NCBI RefSeq assembly: GCF_000379965.1
Contig: NZ_KB904327.1
Coordinates: forward strand, 558,001-622,000
Direction: 5' to 3'
DNA from: Hoylesella nanceiensis DSM 19126 = JCM 15639
GTDB lineage: Bacteria; Bacteroidota; Bacteroidia; Bacteroidales; Bacteroidaceae
DNA length: 64,000 nt
Shown here: positions 1 to 9,893 of the stretch, in pieces
How the letters are laid out: the number at the start of each line of letters is the position of its first letter
Position numbering within the stretch: position 1 is the stretch's first letter
The notes under the pieces: model-generated
What the model was told of the DNA's origin: nothing
The model's input: only the letters and a program-made list of their open reading frames with translations
The model's database searches: none
Position numbers and translations under genes: made by a program

Positions 1-1
1 T

Positions 2-463
2 TCTTTCATTATTGATGAAGACCCACAAAGCGTTCAAATTGAGATAAAAAACCAACTCCACAAGAGTGTTAAGGCGTCAATTAAAGACCAAATGCTTACC
101 CTTAAAGGACTACAATTTGGCGAATCTACTCTTTCTTTATTGCTAACTGATAAGCATAATCAAACAAGTAGCGTTGATATTACACCTTATGTATATATGA
201 ACAAAGGCATTCTTAGTCTGTTCCCAACCATTGCAAATAAGAATGTTTATATCAAACTAGGTGACAAAATACAAAACAATGTGAAGATTGAGATACGCAA
301 TAGTGCCAATAAAATGGTGTTTGAACAAAGTTATAACACATCAACTATCAACTCATCTCAAAACACTTTACACATTAACACTAGCTCTTTCGCACCAGGA
401 AGATATCAAGTGGTGTTGAAAGCAAACAACCAACAATATCAAGAATATTTCTTTAAGCAATAG
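2..463 (+). CDS. C-terminal part of a secreted protein, possible T9SS cargo (partial)
   Basis: The reading frame is open from the first bases of the window, so the true start lies to the left. The last 75 or so residues look like a small beta-sandwich: alternating hydrophobic strands (NVYIKL, VKIEIRN), then an APGRYQVVL segment, ending in a short tail YFFKQ. This layout resembles the type A C-terminal sorting domain that directs proteins to the type IX secretion system (T9SS): conserved GxY followed by a Lys-rich end. The stop is 4 nt before the next start, and that gene encodes a PorV/PorQ-like outer membrane barrel, so the two probably form one transcript. The domain assignment rests on pattern only; an ordinary Ig-like module is the alternative. 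Confidence 0.55.
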   Translation, partial: SFIIDEDPQSVQIEIKNQLHKSVKASIKDQMLTLKGLQFGESTLSLLLTDKHNQTSSVDITPYVYMNKGILSLFPTIANKNVYIKLGDKIQNNVKIEIRNSANKMVFEQSYNTSTINSSQNTLHINTSSFAPGRYQVVLKANNQQYQEYFFKQ

Positions 464-467
464 ATTT

Positions 468-1409
468 ATGAGAAATGTCATTATAACAACATTGGGCTTA
501 CTAGCCTTTTCATCACAAGCCAATGCCCAAAGTCGCCCTATGCCCCTACTAGAAATGCCTGTTTCGGCAGAGGCATTATCAGTTGGTAACACCTTAAAGG
601 GTAGCCAACAAAGTCACTATATATTCACTAATCCATCTTCTATGATGCAACAAGGCTCTAAAATGAATATTAGTTATGGGTCTGAACTTATTTCTTCAAA
701 AGGCAACACTTCCTCTCTTCATATCATTGATGGAGCTATTAAACATCAAAAGAATGCTTTCTTTGCAGGCGTAAGATATTGGCATATTGGCAGTAAAGAT
801 ACCTTTGTGGGTTTAACTGAGCACGAAACAAATCATAAGAAGATAACTGAAATAGCTTTTTCTATTGATTTAGGCTATGCCTATCAGTGGAATAAGCACC
901 TAACATCATATGTAACAACGGGCTATTCACACGAATCAGGCGTTACAAAACAACACGCTTGGCAAAATAATATTGGTATTACATGGAACGATTCTACGCA
1001 CTTGATAGGAAAAGACTTTACTTATAACATTGGAATATCTGCCGATCATTTAGGTGTTATCAGTTATCGTAAGGTAACTAAAGCACTTTCTCCTCGCTTA
1101 TCTGTTGGTGGAAGTGCTCATATGATGCTCACAAATGCTCACCAAATAGAACTATTTGCAGATGCAGGCCTATACCCTTCTATCCAAAAAAGAAAGTCAT
1201 CTACAGAATGTTCTCTTGGTATTGGATATGCTCTCAATAATAAAATTAGAGTTAGGATGGGTCGCCATTTAGGTGACAAGGATAATTATTGGACTATGGG
1301 CGCAGGCTATACTACTCCAAAATTCAATATTTTTGCAGCTGCAAAGCTTACTCCAAGTAGCGAACAACCTAATATTTATATGCTCAATCTAGGATTTAAT
1401 ATTAAGTAA
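468..1409 (+). CDS. PorV/PorQ-like outer membrane beta-barrel protein
   Basis: A 313-residue protein with a clear signal peptide (MRNVIITTLGLLAFSSQANA, cleavage before QSRP). The mature part begins with a segment near residues 30-60 (SAEALSVGNT... NPSSM) similar to the amino-terminal hatch region of FadL/PorV/PorQ barrels, then alternating amphipathic strands to the last residues LGFNIK, the usual barrel end. PorV and PorQ are T9SS outer-membrane components that bind cargo signal domains or act in LPS attachment. The start is 4 nt after the upstream stop, which suggests translational coupling with the possible T9SS substrate. It is followed by a strong terminator at 1453-1499. The barrel is well supported; the PorQ versus PorV identity is not. 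Confidence 0.6.
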   Translation: MRNVIITTLGLLAFSSQANAQSRPMPLLEMPVSAEALSVGNTLKGSQQSHYIFTNPSSMMQQGSKMNISYGSELISSKGNTSSLHIIDGAIKHQKNAFFAGVRYWHIGSKDTFVGLTEHETNHKKITEIAFSIDLGYAYQWNKHLTSYVTTGYSHESGVTKQHAWQNNIGITWNDSTHLIGKDFTYNIGISADHLGVISYRKVTKALSPRLSVGGSAHMMLTNAHQIELFADAGLYPSIQKRKSSTECSLGIGYALNNKIRVRMGRHLGDKDNYWTMGAGYTTPKFNIFAAAKLTPSSEQPNIYMLNLGFNIK

Positions 1410-1452
1410 AAACATCATTAAACTATTTCACCTAGATAGTAATAACATAGAA

Positions 1453-1499
1453 AAAGACCTTTAGATCATTCAAACTTATGAACCAATCTAAAGGTCTTT
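1453..1499. terminator. Bidirectional rho-independent terminator
   Basis: A perfect 14-bp stem (AAAGACCTTTAGAT at 1453-1466 with its complement at 1486-1499) is followed by a T-rich run on the + strand and preceded by an A-rich run. It lies between the convergent barrel gene (+) and sialidase gene (-) and can stop both. Confidence 0.85.
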
Positions 1500-1527
1500 C
1501 TTTTATTTATATATCAAAAAGCTTATC

Positions 1528-2751
1528 TTATTTCTTTCTATAAGTGTACTTACCTGCTGTGATTGTCTCAATAGAAAGCGGTAAATAAGTTAGCTCGTGA
1601 AGGTCTTTTGGTGCTTCTTCATAGAAAAATCCTAGCTTACCATCTGCTTGAACACACATTGTACTATAAGAAGAATTGGTGTTTGACACTTTATAAACGC
1701 CGTTCCAATCAGATGCAATGTCCATAGAAGAAATGCTATTCTTCTTATTTTTGATTAAAGATCCCATGTCTTTATAATACACAGAAACATCTTTTCTACC
1801 AGGACCAGCAGGTATACTTTGTAAAAGTAGATATGTTTTTGCTCCTGTTAGTGTTTCTTTTGCAGGAACTAAAAGTACTTCTCCGTTGCAAGGTGTACCA
1901 GCATTAGCTATTCCTCCCTTTGCTTTTCTTGAGTCAACTTCTACTTCCCAAGCTCCAATAGCTTTCTTTAAATCTTTGAAATGGAAGATATTGAAATAGC
2001 GACCACCATCTTTTCTACTTGAAATAATTACTGAACCATCTGGCAACTCTTCGCATTTCACTTCGTCACCTTGAGGTGCACACGATTCTGTTGCACTGCC
2101 AAGAACATTCCAAGTATCTCCAAAATCATCAGAATAAACTACAAAGTTGCCCTTACGTGTACACAAAGCGGCATAAACACGATAATATTTTCCTACCTTT
2201 ACAATTGACGATTGGCACACTTTTCCAGACGACATAAACATACTTGGATTAGTGTTATTAAAGAGTTTGTTATAGAACTCGTTTGTATGGTCTTTTGGTT
2301 TTGTCCAAACCCATTGTTTCTTTATATTATCATAAGACGCTCTTAAGGTCTCAATTCTCATAGGATGCTCAACGGTTGAACGTTGATAAGGAATATCACC
2401 TGATGCGCATACCAATAAAAGTTCATTATTTTTACGATCTGCAACCAAGCAAGCATCACCATAACCAGCATCTACTCCTTTACCAGTTCCTTCGATAATG
2501 ATTTGCTCATCACTCCAAGTTTTTCCGTTATCTTTACTTGTTTTCATAACAAGGTCTACCCTTCCATAGCCAATATCGGCACCACAAGGACGATAATCGA
2601 CAATGGCAACGAGCTCACCTTTTACAGTATTAACGATAGCAGGAATACGATAAGGATACTTTCTTACGCTATCTGTCTTAAACAAAACGGTTTGTGCAGC
2701 TACAGAAAGAGTGCAACAAAAAAGTAAAATGAGTGTGTAAAAACGGTTCAT
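1528..2751 (-). CDS. nanH: Exo-alpha-sialidase (GH33, BNR/Asp-box)
   Basis: A 407-residue secreted glycoside hydrolase that would remove terminal sialic acids from host glycoproteins, outside the cytoplasmic membrane. Seen: signal peptide MNRFYTLILLFCCTLSVAAQ; the YRIP motif (residues 34-37) carrying the first arginine of the catalytic triad; an Asp-box SxDxGxTW at residues 72-79; a second Asp-box around residue 207 (SDDFGDTWN); further Arg and acidic residues towards the C-terminus (FYEE). Length fits a single six-bladed propeller without extra carbohydrate-binding modules. No sialate lyase or transport genes are adjacent, so it is a lone enzyme here. A TATCTTTG -7 box lies upstream at 2802-2809. 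Confidence 0.9.
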   Translation of the reverse strand: MNRFYTLILLFCCTLSVAAQTVLFKTDSVRKYPYRIPAIVNTVKGELVAIVDYRPCGADIGYGRVDLVMKTSKDNGKTWSDEQIIIEGTGKGVDAGYGDACLVADRKNNELLLVCASGDIPYQRSTVEHPMRIETLRASYDNIKKQWVWTKPKDHTNEFYNKLFNNTNPSMFMSSGKVCQSSIVKVGKYYRVYAALCTRKGNFVVYSDDFGDTWNVLGSATESCAPQGDEVKCEELPDGSVIISSRKDGGRYFNIFHFKDLKKAIGAWEVEVDSRKAKGGIANAGTPCNGEVLLVPAKETLTGAKTYLLLQSIPAGPGRKDVSVYYKDMGSLIKNKKNSISSMDIASDWNGVYKVSNTNSSYSTMCVQADGKLGFFYEEAPKDLHELTYLPLSIETITAGKYTYRKK

Positions 2752-2801
2752 AATTGTTTATTTTATGTTTTTAATAACTGTTTTATATCAATACTATATT
2801 A

Positions 2802-2809
2802 CAAAGATA
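2802..2809 (-). promoter_or_regulatory. -7 promoter box for sialidase
   Basis: TATCTTTG on the - strand matches the Bacteroidota -7 consensus TAnnTTTG, about 50 nt upstream of the sialidase ATG. I see no good -33 TTTG at the usual spacing. Confidence 0.5.
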
Positions 2810-2858
2810 AAGAATTTAAATGACATTCCATAATATGTTTTATCTTTCTTTTAAAGAA

Positions 2859-2945
2859 CAGCTATCTTATTGCATTGTAAAAGAGATGTTATTACATAGT
2901 AAAAGCATTGCTTTTGAAACTCAAAAACAATGCTTTTATAATATC
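2859..2945 (+). repeat. 22-bp degenerate tandem repeat array (copy A)
   Basis: Four imperfect units with a period of about 22 bp, around the core TTACATAGTAAAAGCATTG. It lies between the ABC ATPase and sialidase genes and belongs to the same family as the arrays at 15647, 28139, 38511, 47169, 52145, 55504, 62549 and 62690. Confidence 0.65.
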
Positions 2946-2988
2946 AATAATATGCTATCATTTTCTATTCAGTAAGGAACTAAAAATA

Positions 2989-3705
2989 TTAAGATTCGAA
3001 ATAAGTTTGTAGTTCAGCCTCGGCTACCTTATTAGTATTCTCGAGATCTTTAATGATATTCCCTTTCTCAAGTAATAATATACGCTGTGAAATATCAATG
3101 GTATGTTGAATATTATGACTGCTTATTATCACTATAGCTTGATGTTCTTCACAATATGCTTGCAACAGATGCTTTAATATATTTTGAGAAGAAGGGTCTA
3201 GGAAGTTAAAAGGTTCATCTAATAGCACCAATGAAGGATGTAACAAGAATGCAGCCACTATGCCTACCTTTTGTTTGTTGCCTGCAGATAAATTGCGAAT
3301 GAGCATATTTGTGCCCAAAATATCGCCTCCTATAAAACGTGAGAAGAAAGTTAAATTATTCTCTAACTGCTCGTCTGAGATATTAGAAAGCTGTGCAATA
3401 AAACGTAAATATTCGTCTGCTGTCAAGAAATCAATTAAAAACGAATTATCAACAAAAGCACCTACAAATGGTTTCCACTTATCATTTTCGGTAGAAGAAT
3501 AAGTGAGTTGCTCGTCAATATGATAATTAACAACTCCCGAAGTGGCACGAAGCAAATCTAACATCAGCATAAAAAGAGTTGTTTTTCCTGCTCCATTGTT
3601 TCCAACAAGTCCTACTATTCCAGGCTTTTCAATATCAAGGTACTCGATATTAAGGACTGTTTTATTATCGTATTGCTTTGTGAGTTGATTGATTTCGACC
3701 TTCAT
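2989..3705 (-). CDS. ABC transporter ATP-binding protein
   Basis: A 238-residue ATPase subunit. Seen: Walker A GNNGAGKTT near residue 35, signature NLSAGNKQK, Walker B LVLLDEP followed by a D-loop, and an H-loop in SSHNIQH. The start is placed at ATG 3705 (MKVEINQLTKQY) because this is where ABC homology begins; an upstream in-frame Met would add 20 unrelated residues that overlap the secA terminator. No permease gene is adjacent, so the partner membrane subunit must be encoded elsewhere, or the protein belongs to a two-gene exporter split across the genome. The form (short, SAG signature, multidrug or ABC-2 type) suggests an exporter. Substrate unknown. Confidence 0.85.
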   Translation of the reverse strand: MKVEINQLTKQYDNKTVLNIEYLDIEKPGIVGLVGNNGAGKTTLFMLMLDLLRATSGVVNYHIDEQLTYSSTENDKWKPFVGAFVDNSFLIDFLTADEYLRFIAQLSNISDEQLENNLTFFSRFIGGDILGTNMLIRNLSAGNKQKVGIVAAFLLHPSLVLLDEPFNFLDPSSQNILKHLLQAYCEEHQAIVIISSHNIQHTIDISQRILLLEKGNIIKDLENTNKVAEAELQTYFES

Positions 3706-3727
3706 AAATAGTTCTAATCTAAAAATA

Positions 3728-3770
3728 AAGAGGTAGAAGCAAGAGCTTTCGCTCTCCTCTTCCACCTCTT
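3728..3770 (-). terminator. Rho-independent terminator after secA
   Basis: A long hairpin lies on the - strand, with an outer stem of AAGAGGTGGAAGAG paired to CTTCTACCTCTT (one mismatch, small bulge) and an inner GAGAGC-GAAA-GCTCTT. It is followed by TTTATTTTTAG. It separates secA from the ABC ATPase gene. Confidence 0.8.
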
Positions 3771-3802
3771 ATTATAATTAATTTCTTATAAGAAAAGAAT
3801 GT

Positions 3803-6800
3803 TTAAACAATGCCTTTTCCATGGCAATTCTTAAACTTCTTACCGCTTCCACATGGACATGGGTCATTACGTCCAGGCTCTTTATCTTTCACATAAGGTG
3901 TATGATTCACCTGGTCTGCACCTTCTCGGGTATCGTAATTAGCCGCTTGTTGATGTGCTTCACGATCTAAATCTTCCTTTTGTTCAGTGTATTGTTGTGA
4001 ATGTTGCTCTGGTGCAGCCTCTTGAACCTCATCTCCTGGAGCCTCTAAGATTTGTGCACGCATCAAGATACTAACAATCTTGTTGTTCATCTCATTCACC
4101 ATTGAGTCGAATAGCTTAACACTTTCGAGTTTAAACACTAACAATGGGTCTTTTTGTTCATATGAAGCATTTTGCACACTGTGGCGAAGTTCATCTAATT
4201 GACGTAGATTCTCTTTCCAACAATCATCGATTGTGCCTAGAATAATGGTACGTTCGAATTGCTTAACCACATCTTTTGCTTCTGTATCGTAAGCTTCTTT
4301 CAAATTACAAGGAATGTTGTAACCACGTTGTCCATCTACAATAGGAACAAGAATACGTTCGTATCTGTCGCCTTGTTCTTCGTAAATAGGCTTAATTACG
4401 TTCCAAGCTACACTTTGAATTCTGTCTGTTTTACGTTTGAATGCAGCCATTGCAGATTGGAATGCACGCTCACAAAGATCTATTCTGTTTGCATTATTGA
4501 ATTCATTCTCATCGAATGGCAATTCCATTGCAAGGACTTTCAAGAATGATTCTTTACAACCTTCAAAGTCGTTTGTCTCAATAATATTAACAACTCGGTC
4601 CCAAATGATGTTCACAATGTCCATACCTATACGCTCACCCATCAATGCATGACGACGTTTTTCATAGATAACGGTACGTTGTTTATTCATAACATCATCG
4701 TATTCAAGTAGATGTTTACGAATACCGAAGTTGTTTTCTTCTACCTTCTTCTGTGCTCTTTCGATACTCTTAGAGATCATTGGAGCCTCAATTCGTTCAC
4801 CTTCCTTAAATCCAAGACGGTCCATTATGCTCGCAATACGCTCAGATGCGAACAAACGCATAAGCTTATCTTCTAGAGATACATAGAAAACAGAAGAACC
4901 TGGGTCTCCTTGTCGACCTGCACGACCACGTAACTGACGGTCAACACGACGGCTTTCGTGTCTTTCTGTACCTATAATTGCAAGACCACCAGCATCTTTT
5001 ACTTCTTGAGAAAGCTTGATGTCGGTACCACGTCCCGCCATGTTTGTTGCAATAGTAACGGCACCCTTACCGTCTTTACTTTGTCCTGCTTCAGCCACAA
5101 TGAGTGCTTCTTGCTGGTGAAGTTTAGCATTAAGAACATTATGAGGAATGTTTCTGAGTTTCAACATACGTGAAAGTAGCTCAGAAATCTCTACAGATGT
5201 AGTACCAACAAGACAAGGACGACCGCTATTACGCATTTCTTCTACCTCATCAATCACAGCAGCATATTTCTCACGTGCAGTCTTATAAACTCTATCGTCC
5301 ATATCTTTTCGCAAGATAGGTTTATTAGTTGGGATCTCAACTACATCCAATTTATAGATATCCCAAAGCTCTCCTGCCTCAGTACTTGCAGTACCTGTCA
5401 TACCTGAAAGCTTGTGATACATACGGAAATAGTTCTGCAATGTGATAGTAGCAAATGTCTGAGTTGCAGCCTCAACCTTTACATGTTCTTTCGCTTCGAT
5501 AGCTTGATGCAAACCATCACTCCATCTTCTACCATCCATAATACGACCTGTTTGCTCGTCAACGATCTTCACTTCACCGTCCATAATAACGTATTCGTCG
5601 TCTTTATTGAACATAGTGTAAGCCTTAAGCAATTGTTGTAGAGTGTGAACACGTTCGCTTTGTACTGCAAAATGGTTGAGAAGAGCATCTTTCTTATCCA
5701 ATCTTTCTTGGTCAGACAAGTTAGTTTCTTTCTCAAGTTCAGACAATTGAGTTGCAATATCGGGTAGAACGAATAGTTCTTTGTTATTTACTTCTTTAGC
5801 TAACCAATCGGTTCCACGGTCTGTAAGGTCACAACCATTCTGCTTTTCATCAACAACAAAGAATAAAGGTTCAACCGCTTTAGGCATCTCACGGTTATTG
5901 TTTTGCATGTAATACTCTTCTGTTTTGAGCATACCTGCTTTGATTCCTTCTTCTGAAAGGAACTTAATGAGAGGCTTATTCTTAGGCAATGATTTATAAG
6001 AACGATAGAGAGCAAGGAATCCTTCCTCTGTTAATTTATCGTCTTTCTTCTCTCTTCCCTCAGCAATTTTTTGCTTAGCCTCGCTTAAATATTGTGTTGC
6101 TAGACGGCGTTGAACCTCTACAAGGCGTTCAACTAGTGGTTGATACTCTTCGAACATTTGATCATCTCCCTTAGGAATAGGACCTGATATAATCAAAGGA
6201 GTACGAGCATCGTCAATCAATACCGAGTCAACCTCATCGACAATAGCATAGTTATGCTTACGTTGTACAAGGTCTGCAGGAGATATTGCCATGTTATCAC
6301 GAAGATAATCGAAACCAAATTCATTATTTGTTCCAAAGGTAATATCTGCTTCATACGCCTTTCTTCTCTCTGGAGAGTTAGGACGATGCTTATCAATACA
6401 ATCAACTTTAAATCCATGGAACTCGTAAAGTGGACCCATCCACTCGCTATCTCGTTTTGCAAGATAATCGTTTACGGTTACGACATGAACGCCATTACCT
6501 GTTAAGGCATTAAGGAATACAGGCAAAGTAGACACCAATGTCTTACCTTCACCAGTGGCCATTTCGGCAATTTTACCTTGATGTAGAGCGATACCACCGA
6601 AGATTTGAACATCATAGTGAATCATTTCCCACTTCAAGTCGTTACCACCTGCAGTCCAGTGGTTATGGTATATCGCTTTGTCACCATCGATAGTTACAAA
6701 GTCTTTGCTTGGATCTGCCGCCAAATCTCTATCGTAATCAGTTGCAGTTACAACTGTTTCTTCGTTTTGAGCAAAGCGTCTTGCAGTATCTTTTACAATT

Positions 6801-7135
6801 GAGAATGCAACAGGCATCACTTCATTTAGAGCTGTTTCATATATCTCTAAGACTTCTTTTTCTAGCTTATCGATCTGATTAAAAATAGCTTCTCTCTCGT
6901 CAATAGGAGTTTCTTCAATGCTTGCTTTAAGCTTTGCTATCTCTTCTTTTTGCGCTTCTCCAGAGTTTTGAACATAGTTCTTTATTTCTAAAGTCTTTGC
7001 TCTTAGTTCGTCGTTACTTAACTTTTCAATCTCGGGATATACAGCTTTTACTTTCTCAACAAGTGGTTGTATGAGCTTCATGTCACGTGTTGACTTGTTT
7101 CCGAAGAGTGATTGTAGGAATTTATTAAAATTCAT
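3803..7135 (-). CDS. secA: Preprotein translocase ATPase SecA
   Basis: A 1110-residue motor ATPase that drives unfolded proteins through SecYEG. Seen: Walker A in MATGEGKTL near residue 190; [19 protein letters not shown]; helicase motifs [12 protein letters not shown] and [12 protein letters not shown]; and the C-terminal zinc-binding SEC-C motif [18 protein letters not shown]. The start is set at ATG 7135 ([18 protein letters not shown]), matching the usual SecA amino-terminus; an upstream frame would add 33 residues lying over the promoter. The protein is longer than E. coli SecA because of insertions between helicase motifs and in the linker, as is common in Bacteroidota. Transcription probably starts from TATATTTG at 7199-7206 and ends at the hairpin at 3728-3770. 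Confidence 0.97.
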   Translation of the reverse strand: MNFNKFLQSLFGNKSTRDMKLIQPLVEKVKAVYPEIEKLSNDELRAKTLEIKNYVQNSGEAQKEEIAKLKASIEETPIDEREAIFNQIDKLEKEVLEIYETALNEVMPVAFSIVKDTARRFAQNEETVVTATDYDRDLAADPSKDFVTIDGDKAIYHNHWTAGGNDLKWEMIHYDVQIFGGIALHQGKIAEMATGEGKTLVSTLPVFLNALTGNGVHVVTVNDYLAKRDSEWMGPLYEFHGFKVDCIDKHRPNSPERRKAYEADITFGTNNEFGFDYLRDNMAISPADLVQRKHNYAIVDEVDSVLIDDARTPLIISGPIPKGDDQMFEEYQPLVERLVEVQRRLATQYLSEAKQKIAEGREKKDDKLTEEGFLALYRSYKSLPKNKPLIKFLSEEGIKAGMLKTEEYYMQNNNREMPKAVEPLFFVVDEKQNGCDLTDRGTDWLAKEVNNKELFVLPDIATQLSELEKETNLSDQERLDKKDALLNHFAVQSERVHTLQQLLKAYTMFNKDDEYVIMDGEVKIVDEQTGRIMDGRRWSDGLHQAIEAKEHVKVEAATQTFATITLQNYFRMYHKLSGMTGTASTEAGELWDIYKLDVVEIPTNKPILRKDMDDRVYKTAREKYAAVIDEVEEMRNSGRPCLVGTTSVEISELLSRMLKLRNIPHNVLNAKLHQQEALIVAEAGQSKDGKGAVTIATNMAGRGTDIKLSQEVKDAGGLAIIGTERHESRRVDRQLRGRAGRQGDPGSSVFYVSLEDKLMRLFASERIASIMDRLGFKEGERIEAPMISKSIERAQKKVEENNFGIRKHLLEYDDVMNKQRTVIYEKRRHALMGERIGMDIVNIIWDRVVNIIETNDFEGCKESFLKVLAMELPFDENEFNNANRIDLCERAFQSAMAAFKRKTDRIQSVAWNVIKPIYEEQGDRYERILVPIVDGQRGYNIPCNLKEAYDTEAKDVVKQFERTIILGTIDDCWKENLRQLDELRHSVQNASYEQKDPLLVFKLESVKLFDSMVNEMNNKIVSILMRAQILEAPGDEVQEAAPEQHSQQYTEQKEDLDREAHQQAANYDTREGADQVNHTPYVKDKEPGRNDPCPCGSGKKFKNCHGKGIV

Positions 7136-7198
7136 TTGTATGATGTTTTTATTATTTACGGACTTAATTTGAATTAATGTAAAGTGCTGCAAATTTAA

Positions 7199-7206
7199 CA
7201 AATATA
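7199..7206 (-). promoter_or_regulatory. -7 promoter box for secA
   Basis: TATATTTG on the - strand matches TAnnTTTG, about 64 nt upstream of the chosen secA ATG. It supports the shorter secA start, because the longer frame would begin upstream of the transcript. Confidence 0.45.
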
Positions 7207-7238
7207 ATTCAGAAAATAGCACTTTTAATGGCACTTCT

Positions 7239-8597
7239 TTAGAAAAGAGGTGCTAAAGCACATGCATTTGGGGCACGAATGTGTATTGCATTCGCTATTG
7301 TTGGTGCAATATGCTCTACAAGAACACGTTCCTTTACTTGTTCTGGCTTAAGATTTAAGCCGTAAAAAATAATGGGGAAAGGAACAAAAGAAAGTCTTGA
7401 AATAACCGAGTGATGTGTATCTTCATTTAACAATCTCCACCCTGGAGTAATATCTAAAATGATATCACCACTTACCGCTGTAGGATATACTGATTTATGA
7501 ACATCTACAACTCCTGCATTTTGTTTAAGAAAATCTTTTGATTTATTGTATACTTCATCTAAAGAAAGACGTTTGTCTTCTATAAACTTACGATTTAAGT
7601 AAATCTGATTATTGTAATATGCATCTACATATTTGCCTTGTCCATACACAGCACTTAAGAACATGTTCAGCAAAGATGCAGTTCTATTGATGTAGAAAGT
7701 GCCTGTTGGGATCTTATATTTCGAATAATCAATTGCGTTTTCTGTATCATATCCAGTGCTTGTCAACACAAACAGCACCTTATCACGTCCTATTTTATTT
7801 TCAATATGTTGAATAAGACGGGTTAGAACTCTATCAAGTCCAATATAAACACCTTCAAAACCATTCTTTTCTTGTTGAGCAACTTCATTACTTGCGCTTA
7901 AAGTTATGGCCAAATAATCAGTTATTTCATCTCGTCCAATAGCATTACCATCAAGACATTCTAATGCCAAATGTGCCACATTGTCATTATCCTTAGTCTC
8001 TTGCTTTCCTCCAAGAAGACTATTAAATGCTTTTATCCACTTTTGAATAGACAAAGGATAATAATCTGAAGTTCTCCATTTCTTTGTCTTTTCATCAAGC
8101 CATAAAGCCCCATCAGCAGCATGACCTACAGACAAAACGGCAGCATCTCGATCTTTTGCAACGCTATAAACAAGAGCACTTCCTGCCGATGCTATTTTCA
8201 ATTCATCTGCAAGTGTAGTTGTTGCGATGAATGATGGAGATGTATGATACTTCAAATCGTCAACACTCGACTCTATTTTTAAGGTCCTTCTATTAAGCCA
8301 ATTGTTTGCAACAATACCGTTATACAAAGGAGAAGTACCTGTTGATAAAGCAGCAACAGCCGACGATCGGTCTAAAGGAGAGAATGAATAAGAGGCTTGT
8401 TTATATACTTTTCCTTCTGAGAAAAGTTTCTTAAATCCTCCAGTTCCATATAAAGCGGCAAAGCGTTCGATATAATCTGTTCTCAATTGGTCGATAGTTA
8501 TATTCACAACTAATCGAGGAGCTTTAAGCATTTGCTGTGCATGAATGCCTAAACCCGATAACATTGCCAATATGAAAGCAGAAAGATATCTATTCAT
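7239..8597 (-). CDS. Alkaline-phosphatase-fold protein, probable pseudoenzyme
   Basis: A 452-residue secreted protein (signal peptide ends GLGIHAQ) of the alkaline phosphatase/nucleotide pyrophosphatase fold, closest in layout to PafA-type phosphatases. Conserved: the first metal-site Asp (D36 in IDQLR), the STGTSP turn, an Asn in VANNW (~N98), and the phosphate-binding pair K148/R150 (AKDRDA). Apparently lost: the nucleophile Thr region reads LDRSSAV instead of T-x-x-GHA; the D-x-x-x-H metal pair is N237/Q241 (SASNEVAQQ); the DHG motif is TSTGYD at 279-284; the late HGS motif is absent. It is therefore probably not a phosphatase and may bind ligands or partners. It directly abuts the DUF4105 gene upstream (no gap), so the two are likely cotranscribed. 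Alignment was by eye. Confidence 0.75.
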   Translation of the reverse strand: MNRYLSAFILAMLSGLGIHAQQMLKAPRLVVNITIDQLRTDYIERFAALYGTGGFKKLFSEGKVYKQASYSFSPLDRSSAVAALSTGTSPLYNGIVANNWLNRRTLKIESSVDDLKYHTSPSFIATTTLADELKIASAGSALVYSVAKDRDAAVLSVGHAADGALWLDEKTKKWRTSDYYPLSIQKWIKAFNSLLGGKQETKDNDNVAHLALECLDGNAIGRDEITDYLAITLSASNEVAQQEKNGFEGVYIGLDRVLTRLIQHIENKIGRDKVLFVLTSTGYDTENAIDYSKYKIPTGTFYINRTASLLNMFLSAVYGQGKYVDAYYNNQIYLNRKFIEDKRLSLDEVYNKSKDFLKQNAGVVDVHKSVYPTAVSGDIILDITPGWRLLNEDTHHSVISRLSFVPFPIIFYGLNLKPEQVKERVLVEHIAPTIANAIHIRAPNACALAPLF

Positions 8598-9800
8598 TTA
8601 CTTTACCTTATCCAAGTATTTTATATTTACTACACATCTTATTAACAAAGATAATGCCAAAAAATACATTCCTTCGGCATAGGTTTGAAATAAACCTAAG
8701 AACATAAAGAGCAAAATAAAGCCTGCAAGTACTTTCCAATAAGTATGTGCTTTATGCTTCATTTCTTTCGAAACCACAGACCATAACATAATGAGCGACA
8801 GCGGATTGAGCAGTAATATCTGGAAGTTTAACTGCACTGTTGGATGCTGTGAGAATATCATTGCAAATAGAATCAATCCTGAAAGGCCTGTTATTAGCAG
8901 TAAAAAGGCATCTAAATACCACATAATTACATTGTTTTTAACCTGCAAAAGCGATGCTATTACAACGCAACAAAATACACCTATTATTATATATAGAGGA
9001 CGAATAGGTCCTGGAGCGCCTTTGCTTTCTTCTGAATTAGGTAGAATTTGTATGGTCTCGGTAACCAACTTACGTTTTATTTGCTGATCAGAAACAATGC
9101 TTGCGGTACCAAAATCGACCATTAATTGATGTGGTAAAAATTGCTTTTGCTCAAAACTTAAAGGCTTATCTGCCATCACTCCCAATAAAAGATCATTTCC
9201 AAAACGTGCCCATAAATGGTTCTCTGTGCATTGATGAACAACAGTTCTATAAGTCACAAGCACTTCTTTTCTACCCCAATATTGCACCTTTCCATTTATA
9301 TTATCTAACAAAATATCACGTGCTCGTGTTGTGCAATTATCATAAAAATAGTTGTATCGGTAAACTTTATTATTGGGTTCAGCATTTCTTTGTAATGCAC
9401 TTATAATCCGTTGTTTATCTTCATTTGTTAGATTTAGTTTTTGTTGAACTACCTCACAGCCATAAGTTGCATATTCTGCAACGAAATATTCAAATGGTTC
9501 TATGCCCATTTCATAGTCGGTTAGTCCAAAAACAAAACGCAAAATAAAGTATGGCTTTTTGAAAGAAAACATGCCATAATTCACCACAACATCATCACCT
9601 GTTTCTTTATTGAACACTCGCAATGCAGTATGTCCATACAAACTATATATCTGATTGTGTGGAGCACAAGTCAATAAACTTATCTCTACAGAATCTAGTT
9701 GAATGGAATTATTCAAAGACTCTTGAGCAGATGCTTTGTAAGAAACGAGCAATAATATTACTAAAAATATTGCCTTTATTTTGTATTTTATATATTCCAC
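8598..9800 (-). CDS. DUF4105 / Lnb-like periplasmic-membrane protein
   Basis: About 400 residues. The N-terminal half is a DUF4105 domain, the family of the periplasmic domain of the lipoprotein N-acyltransferase Lnb. The putative catalytic pair is the His of YGHTALRV (about residue 57) and the Cys of YDNCTTRARD (about residue 156). The C-terminal third has several hydrophobic membrane segments. A GTG at 9800 is chosen as start because it gives a normal signal peptide (positive n-region, then AIFLVILLLVSYKASA). A TTG at 9857 would add 19 residues over a -7 box. Role in lipoprotein N-acylation is inferred from the family. It is adjacent to the phosphatase-fold gene with no spacing. A late start or leaderless message is possible. 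Confidence 0.75.
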   Translation of the reverse strand: MEYIKYKIKAIFLVILLLVSYKASAQESLNNSIQLDSVEISLLTCAPHNQIYSLYGHTALRVFNKETGDDVVVNYGMFSFKKPYFILRFVFGLTDYEMGIEPFEYFVAEYATYGCEVVQQKLNLTNEDKQRIISALQRNAEPNNKVYRYNYFYDNCTTRARDILLDNINGKVQYWGRKEVLVTYRTVVHQCTENHLWARFGNDLLLGVMADKPLSFEQKQFLPHQLMVDFGTASIVSDQQIKRKLVTETIQILPNSEESKGAPGPIRPLYIIIGVFCCVVIASLLQVKNNVIMWYLDAFLLLITGLSGLILFAMIFSQHPTVQLNFQILLLNPLSLIMLWSVVSKEMKHKAHTYWKVLAGFILLFMFLGLFQTYAEGMYFLALSLLIRCVVNIKYLDKVK

Positions 9801-9804
9801 GATG

Positions 9805-9812
9805 CAAAAATA
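9805..9812 (-). promoter_or_regulatory. -7 promoter box abutting the DUF4105 start
   Basis: TATTTTTG on the - strand ends 4 nt before the GTG at 9800. With normal spacing the transcript would begin at or next to the start codon. Confidence 0.4.
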
Positions 9813-9857
9813 ACTTATATTTCCCACTTGTAATGCTCTTATCTCGTTTTTTTTCAA

Positions 9858-9865
9858 TAATTTTG
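9858..9865 (+). promoter_or_regulatory. -7 promoter box for the OmpP1/FadL-like gene
   Basis: TAATTTTG matches TAnnTTTG 28 nt upstream of the ATG at 9894. The divergent DUF4105 promoter lies about 50 bp away on the other strand. Confidence 0.5.
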
Positions 9866-9893
9866 CAACGAAAACATTGTAACATTACAATCA

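Noticed and set aside
5569-6505. Several 60-80 codon frames within secA on both strands
   Set aside because: Shadow frames of a strongly conserved gene, without initiation signals.
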